Shown here in pieces: positions 61,530 to 64,000 of a stretch of 64,000 nt of DNA; position 1 is the first letter of the stretch; each line of letters begins with the position of its first letter. The stretch lies in contig NZ_MJAO01000016.1 in NCBI RefSeq assembly GCF_001902635.1, positions 1-64,000 of the forward strand. The letters run 5' to 3'. A program made the translations under genes and the position numbers. The notes under the pieces were generated by a model. The model ran no database searches. It worked only from the letters and a program-made list of their open reading frames with translations, and had not been told where the DNA came from. The DNA comes from Serratia marcescens (GTDB taxonomy: Bacteria > Pseudomonadota > Gammaproteobacteria > Enterobacterales > Enterobacteriaceae).

Positions 61530-62894
61530 ATGATGAAATCGGTACTTTTCTGGAAAATAACCACGCTGCTGGGATTGATGGTGGTGATGTTGATCCCCAT
61601 CGCCCAACTGATGAGCGTGATCGACGAACGCAGCGGCTATCGGCAAAGCGTGGTCGGGCAGGTGAGCGAAAGCACCAGCGGGGCGCAGCGCGTGCTCGGC
61701 CCGTTGATTGTCATTCCCTACGTCGAACGCGAAGAGAAGAAAGACGAGAAAGGACAAACGGTAGTGCAGCGGGTGCAGCATTACCGCTATTTGCTGCCGG
61801 AGTCGCTTCAGGTGCAGGGGGCGCCGAAAGTAGAGGTGCGCAAACTGGGCATTTATCAGACGCAGGTTTACCAGGGGCCGCTGAACTTCAAGGTGCGTTT
61901 CGGCCAGCCGGAGCTGACGGATTTGCAACGCGCCAACGTGACCGTCGGCCAGCCGTTCCTGCTGGTGGCGCTGAGCGACTCTCGCGGCATCAAGAGCATT
62001 TCCCCGCTGGCAATGCCGCAGCCGGTGGCGTTTGAGCCGGGCACCGGCGTGGGATCGTTACGCCAGGGGATCCACGCACCGCTGACGCTGGCGGCGCTGC
62101 AACAAAAAGAGGGATTGAACGCCGACTTCACCCTGACGCTGGCGGGCACCAGCAGCCTGTCGCTGGTGCCGCTGGGGCGCAGCAGCGAATTGCAGCTGCA
62201 AAGCAACTGGCCACACCCGAATTTCCTCGGCAACTTCCTGCCGGACGAACGCAGGGTGACGGAGCAGGGGTTTAGCGCTCGCTGGCGCAGCACCTGGTTC
62301 GCCAACAACATCAACAGTGCGTTCCATTACGACGATGGCATTATCGACGAGGACAAGCTGCCGGCCTTCAGCGCCAGCCTGGTCGAACCGGTCGATCACT
62401 ATCAGCTGGCCGAGCGCGCGGTCAAATACGCGTTGCTGTTTATCGGGCTGACATTTATGGCGTTTTTCCTGTTCGAAACCCTGACCGGGCTGCGGGTGCA
62501 CCCGATTCAGTACCTGCTGGTCGGCGCGGCGCTGGTGTTGTTCTACCTGATTCTGCTGGCCTTCGCCGAACACCTGGGATTCGCTCTCGCTTACCTGGTG
62601 GCCAGTATCGCCTGCAGCGGACTGATCGGCTTCTATCTGAGCGCCGTACTGCGCGGCAAGCTGCGCGGTGCGCTGTTCGCCGCGAGCCTATTGCTGTTGT
62701 ACGGCGTGCTCTACTTGCTGTTGCAGTCGGAGGACAATGCGTTGGTGCTGGGGGCAGGGCTGCTGTTTGCCATTCTGGCGGGCATTATGCTGTTGACGCG
62801 CAAGCTGGACTGGTATCAGGTGGCCGATCCGGCGCGTTTGACAAAGGAGACGCCGGCCGGGGAAGACGAGCCACGCTTTCGTCTGTGGAAATAA
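61530..62894 (+). CDS. creD: Inner-membrane protein CreD
   Basis: CreBC-regulated membrane protein of 454 aa, used elsewhere as a reporter of Cre activation and linked to envelope integrity and beta-lactam or colicin responses. TM1 about residues 8-28, a large periplasmic part (about 35-300, including SESTSGAQRVLGPLIVIPY), then about five helices in the C-terminal third starting at AVKYALLFIGLTFMAFFLFE. GAGGAGCGAGC precedes an ATG-ATG start. Last gene of creBCD. Confidence 0.93.
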   Translation: MMKSVLFWKITTLLGLMVVMLIPIAQLMSVIDERSGYRQSVVGQVSESTSGAQRVLGPLIVIPYVEREEKKDEKGQTVVQRVQHYRYLLPESLQVQGAPKVEVRKLGIYQTQVYQGPLNFKVRFGQPELTDLQRANVTVGQPFLLVALSDSRGIKSISPLAMPQPVAFEPGTGVGSLRQGIHAPLTLAALQQKEGLNADFTLTLAGTSSLSLVPLGRSSELQLQSNWPHPNFLGNFLPDERRVTEQGFSARWRSTWFANNINSAFHYDDGIIDEDKLPAFSASLVEPVDHYQLAERAVKYALLFIGLTFMAFFLFETLTGLRVHPIQYLLVGAALVLFYLILLAFAEHLGFALAYLVASIACSGLIGFYLSAVLRGKLRGALFAASLLLLYGVLYLLLQSEDNALVLGAGLLFAILAGIMLLTRKLDWYQVADPARLTKETPAGEDEPRFRLWK

Positions 62895-62904
62895 GCGGGG
62901 AAAT

Positions 62905-62925
62905 CGGGCGCCCTAAGCGCCCGAC
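62905..62925. terminator. Shared terminator creD / fldB
   Basis: TCGGGCGC-CCTAA-GCGCCCGA perfect 8-bp stem between convergent genes. Weak T tail. Confidence 0.65.
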
Positions 62926-62930
62926 AGCGG

Positions 62931-63449
62931 CTACAGCAGCGGCTCCATTTCCAACAGGATCTGTTCGCACCATTGCTGCAGGCGCTCTTCGCTCAGATCG
63001 TATTGGTTGACCTCATCGAGCGCCAGGCCGACGAAGTGTTTGCCGTCGGCGCTCAGCGGTTTGGGGCTGGTGAACTCGAAGCCGTCGGTCGGCCAGAAGC
63101 CGACGAACTGCACGCCCAGTGGCGCGATCTGATCGTGCAGCATGCCCAGCGCGTCGAGGAACCACTCACCGTAACCGAGCTGATCGCCCATGCCGTACAT
63201 GGCGACGATCTTGCCTTTCAGATCCAGCGCCGGCAGCTGCGGCCAGATTGCTTCCCAGTCTTCCTGCAGTTCGCCGAAATCCCAGGTCGGGATACCGAGG
63301 ATCAGAATGGAATAGTCCTCCATCAGCGTGGGAGAGACGTCTTTCAGGTTGTGCAGGTCGACCAGGTCTTCACCCAGAATCTCACGGATTTTTTCTGCTG
63401 CCATCTCGGTGTAGCAGGTGCTGGAGCCGTAAAACAGACCAATCTTCAT
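62931..63449 (-). CDS. fldB: Flavodoxin 2
   Basis: FMN electron carrier of 172 aa (E. coli FldB 173). The phosphate-binding loop [10 protein letters not shown] (residues about 8-17) and the isoalloxazine loops [15 protein letters not shown] and [17 protein letters not shown] are conserved. FldB rather than FldA is indicated by YGSSTCYTE and by its position divergent from xerD, as in E. coli. SoxRS control is known in E. coli; no box was identified here. Confidence 0.95.
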   Translation of the reverse strand: MKIGLFYGSSTCYTEMAAEKIREILGEDLVDLHNLKDVSPTLMEDYSILILGIPTWDFGELQEDWEAIWPQLPALDLKGKIVAMYGMGDQLGYGEWFLDALGMLHDQIAPLGVQFVGFWPTDGFEFTSPKPLSADGKHFVGLALDEVNQYDLSEERLQQWCEQILLEMEPLL

Positions 63450-63555
63450 GTGTAAACCGTTACGTTGCTGTTTAGAGAATTGCAGCGAGTATACCTGATT
63501 TGCGTCGGCTTAAGGCATAATGGCACAGGTGGAAATGCAACAAAGAGAGGACCGC

Positions 63556-64000
63556 GTGCAACAGCAAGACAATGCGCTGATTGAACAATTCCTGGATGCG
63601 CTGTGGCTTGAGCGCAATCTGGCGGAAAATACGCTGGCCTCCTACCGGCTGGATTTGCAGGCCCTGGGCACCTGGCTTGGCCGGCAGAATACCGCCTTGC
63701 TGCAGGCGCAGGCGCTGGATCTGCAGGCGTTTCTCGCCGAGCGGGTGGAGGGCGGTTACAAGGCCACCAGTTCCGCGCGCTTGCTGAGTGCCATGCGCCG
63801 CCTGTTTCAATATCTGTACCGTGAAAAGCTGCGCGCCGACGATCCTACCGCGCAGCTGGCTTCCCCCAAGTTGCCGCAACGTTTGCCGAAGGATTTGAGC
63901 GAGGCGCAGGTCGATGCGCTGTTGCAGGCACCCTGCGTCGATCAGCCGCTGGAGCTGCGCGACAAGGCGATGCTCGAAGTGTTGTATGCCACCGGGCTGC
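63556..64000 (+). CDS. xerD: Tyrosine recombinase XerD (3' end outside window)
   Basis: Site-specific recombinase that with XerC resolves chromosome dimers at dif. Only the first 148 codons are in the window. The N-terminal SAM-like DNA-binding domain is complete (ALIEQFLDALWLERNLAENTL, SSARLLSAMRRLFQYLYREKL), and the catalytic domain begins with SPKLPQRLPKDLSEAQVDALL; the active-site Arg-His-Arg-Tyr residues lie beyond the edge. The start is GTG 63556 with AGAGAGGA 4 nt upstream, matching the E. coli N-terminus. Confidence 0.96.
   Translation, partial: MQQQDNALIEQFLDALWLERNLAENTLASYRLDLQALGTWLGRQNTALLQAQALDLQAFLAERVEGGYKATSSARLLSAMRRLFQYLYREKLRADDPTAQLASPKLPQRLPKDLSEAQVDALLQAPCVDQPLELRDKAMLEVLYATGL

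Noticed and set aside
1-64000. Prophage, insertion sequence, CRISPR array or integron
   Set aside because: No transposase, integrase (other than the housekeeping recombinase XerD), phage structural genes, spaced repeat arrays or attachment-site duplications were seen.

Overview
This window is a stretch of enterobacterial chromosome, most likely from Serratia (S. marcescens group). The basis is high-GC coding sequence, proteins very close to E. coli K-12 counterparts, and a backbone in the order known from enterics: tkt, epd-pgk-fbaA, mscS, argO, yggE, argP, rpiA, serA, fau, ssrS (6S RNA), zapA, ygfB, pepP, ubiH, ubiI, gcvTHP, ygfF, trhA, ygfZ, sdhE, cptA, fldB, xerD. The genus call is inference from content and order; no 16S or other marker is present. 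I see no prophage, insertion sequence, CRISPR array or tRNA.

Layout. 1-1315 is the 3' part of transketolase. 1385-7060 holds brnQ and a binding-protein-dependent ABC importer of the ferric-ion type. 7091-14846 is a carnitine catabolism cluster: monooxygenase reductase, aldehyde dehydrogenase, Rieske oxygenase and BCCT transporter, then D-malate dehydrogenase with a divergent LysR regulator. 15160-18606 is epd-pgk-fbaA with a Cra-like operator upstream. 18823-25766 mixes backbone (mscS) with accessory genes: a DUF1345 membrane protein, an aromatic-acid-type MFS transporter, the MesD/MesX-type folate-independent methionine synthase pair, a DUF2058 protein and an RluA-family pseudouridine synthase. 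25985-42000 is core backbone from argO to gcvP, including 6S RNA.

42028-46878 holds a quinone-oxidoreductase-like protein and a response regulator/histidine kinase/GNAT operon. That operon is divergent from a 77-residue secreted or anchored His-rich protein. The intergenic space carries four TTAA half-sites phased every 11 bp. ygfF follows. 47233-55172 is a complete rare-sugar operon: DeoR regulator, binding protein, ABC ATPase, two permeases, an AlsE-type epimerase, a ROK kinase and a PfkB kinase. 55205-63449 contains an HD phosphohydrolase, trhA, a DUF2165 protein, ygfZ divergent from sdhE-cptA, then creBCD (with a cre-tag before creD) and fldB. xerD runs off the right edge.

How the genes fit together. 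The carnitine genes predict L-carnitine to trimethylamine plus malic semialdehyde, then D-malate, then pyruvate. The sugar operon predicts import, phosphorylation and epimerisation of an allulose/allose-type sugar to fructose 6-phosphate. The remaining core genes cover central carbon metabolism (tkt, epd, pgk, fbaA, rpiA), serine-glycine-one-carbon metabolism (serA, gcvTHP, fau, ygfZ), ubiquinone hydroxylation (ubiH, ubiI) and cell division or chromosome resolution (zapA, xerD).
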